This document shows positions 8,515 through 8,592 of a stretch of DNA of 8,592 nt, one piece after another. The translations under genes were made by a program, and so were the position numbers. The stretch covers positions 1-8,592 of the forward strand of contig CABUCP010000108.1 in NCBI GenBank assembly GCA_902490055.1, read 5' to 3'. How positions within the stretch are numbered: position 1 is the first letter of the stretch; every line of letters begins with the position of its first letter. A model generated the notes under the pieces. That model was not told where the DNA came from. It did not search any database and saw nothing but the letters and a program-made list of their open reading frames with translations. This DNA is from an uncultured Klebsiella sp. (GTDB lineage: Bacteria; Pseudomonadota; Gammaproteobacteria; Enterobacterales; Enterobacteriaceae).

Positions 8515-8592
8515 AGTCTGAGAAAAGCGTTTACACTATGTCGCTTCAGAGGATATTGCGCTCCCGGTTAATTTTTCTGCAATATGTTTTCC
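8515..8592. other. Unassigned AT-rich tail at the window edge
   Basis: No gene can be identified. On the plus strand an ATG at 8538 opens a frame that runs off the edge (MSLQRILRSRLIFLQYVF, 18 codons), with only a poor purine stretch (GAGAAAAG, 8519-8526) as a binding site. Eighteen open codons are expected by chance about 40% of the time. Minus-strand frames entering from the right stop within 8-19 codons, and none resembles the ArgA C-terminus. A perfect 7-base inverted repeat, ATATTGC (8553-8559) and GCAATAT (8579-8585), is present with a 19-base spacer. TACACT at 8532-8537 is a loose -10-like match without a good -35. Confidence 0.4.

Noticed and set aside
8404..8592. CRISPR array, tRNA, insertion sequence end or phage attachment site in the tail
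   Set aside because: No spaced direct repeats, no cloverleaf or CCA-type ending, no transposase fragment, and no target-site duplication can be seen.

Overview
The window is a chromosomal segment from a GC-rich member of the Enterobacteriaceae, most like Klebsiella, Raoultella or Enterobacter. That placement rests on the close resemblance of all three proteins to their E. coli counterparts as I remember them, on GC-rich codon use, on an enterobacterial REP-type hairpin, and on two exact copies of the E. coli-type Chi octamer. The sequence alone does not fix the genus.

Layout: positions 1-140 are a noncoding leader, expected to lie between recC (just outside the window) and ptrA. Then come three tightly packed plus-strand genes: ptrA (141-3026, periplasmic zinc protease pitrilysin), recB (3023-6568) and recD (6565-8403). 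Each junction is a 4-base ATGA start/stop overlap, so the three are almost certainly co-transcribed and translationally coupled. The recD stop codon runs directly into a degenerate REP/BIME-like palindromic region (8401-8469). From 8470 to 8592 there is an AT-richer tail with no recognisable gene.

Function: RecB (3'-5' helicase plus nuclease) and RecD (5'-3' helicase) combine with RecC, not in the window, to form RecBCD (exonuclease V). This enzyme processes double-strand breaks, degrades foreign linear DNA and loads RecA after meeting Chi. All the catalytic residues I checked are intact. PtrA is exported and has no known part in recombination; its place inside the rec operon is an old, conserved and unexplained arrangement.

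Novelty: this is an ordinary core-genome locus and I see no previously undescribed system. The points most worth a second look are the tail after recD, where the argA 3' end expected from the E. coli gene order is not present, the BIME-like remnant fused to the recD stop codon, and the two same-orientation Chi octamers inside the operon.
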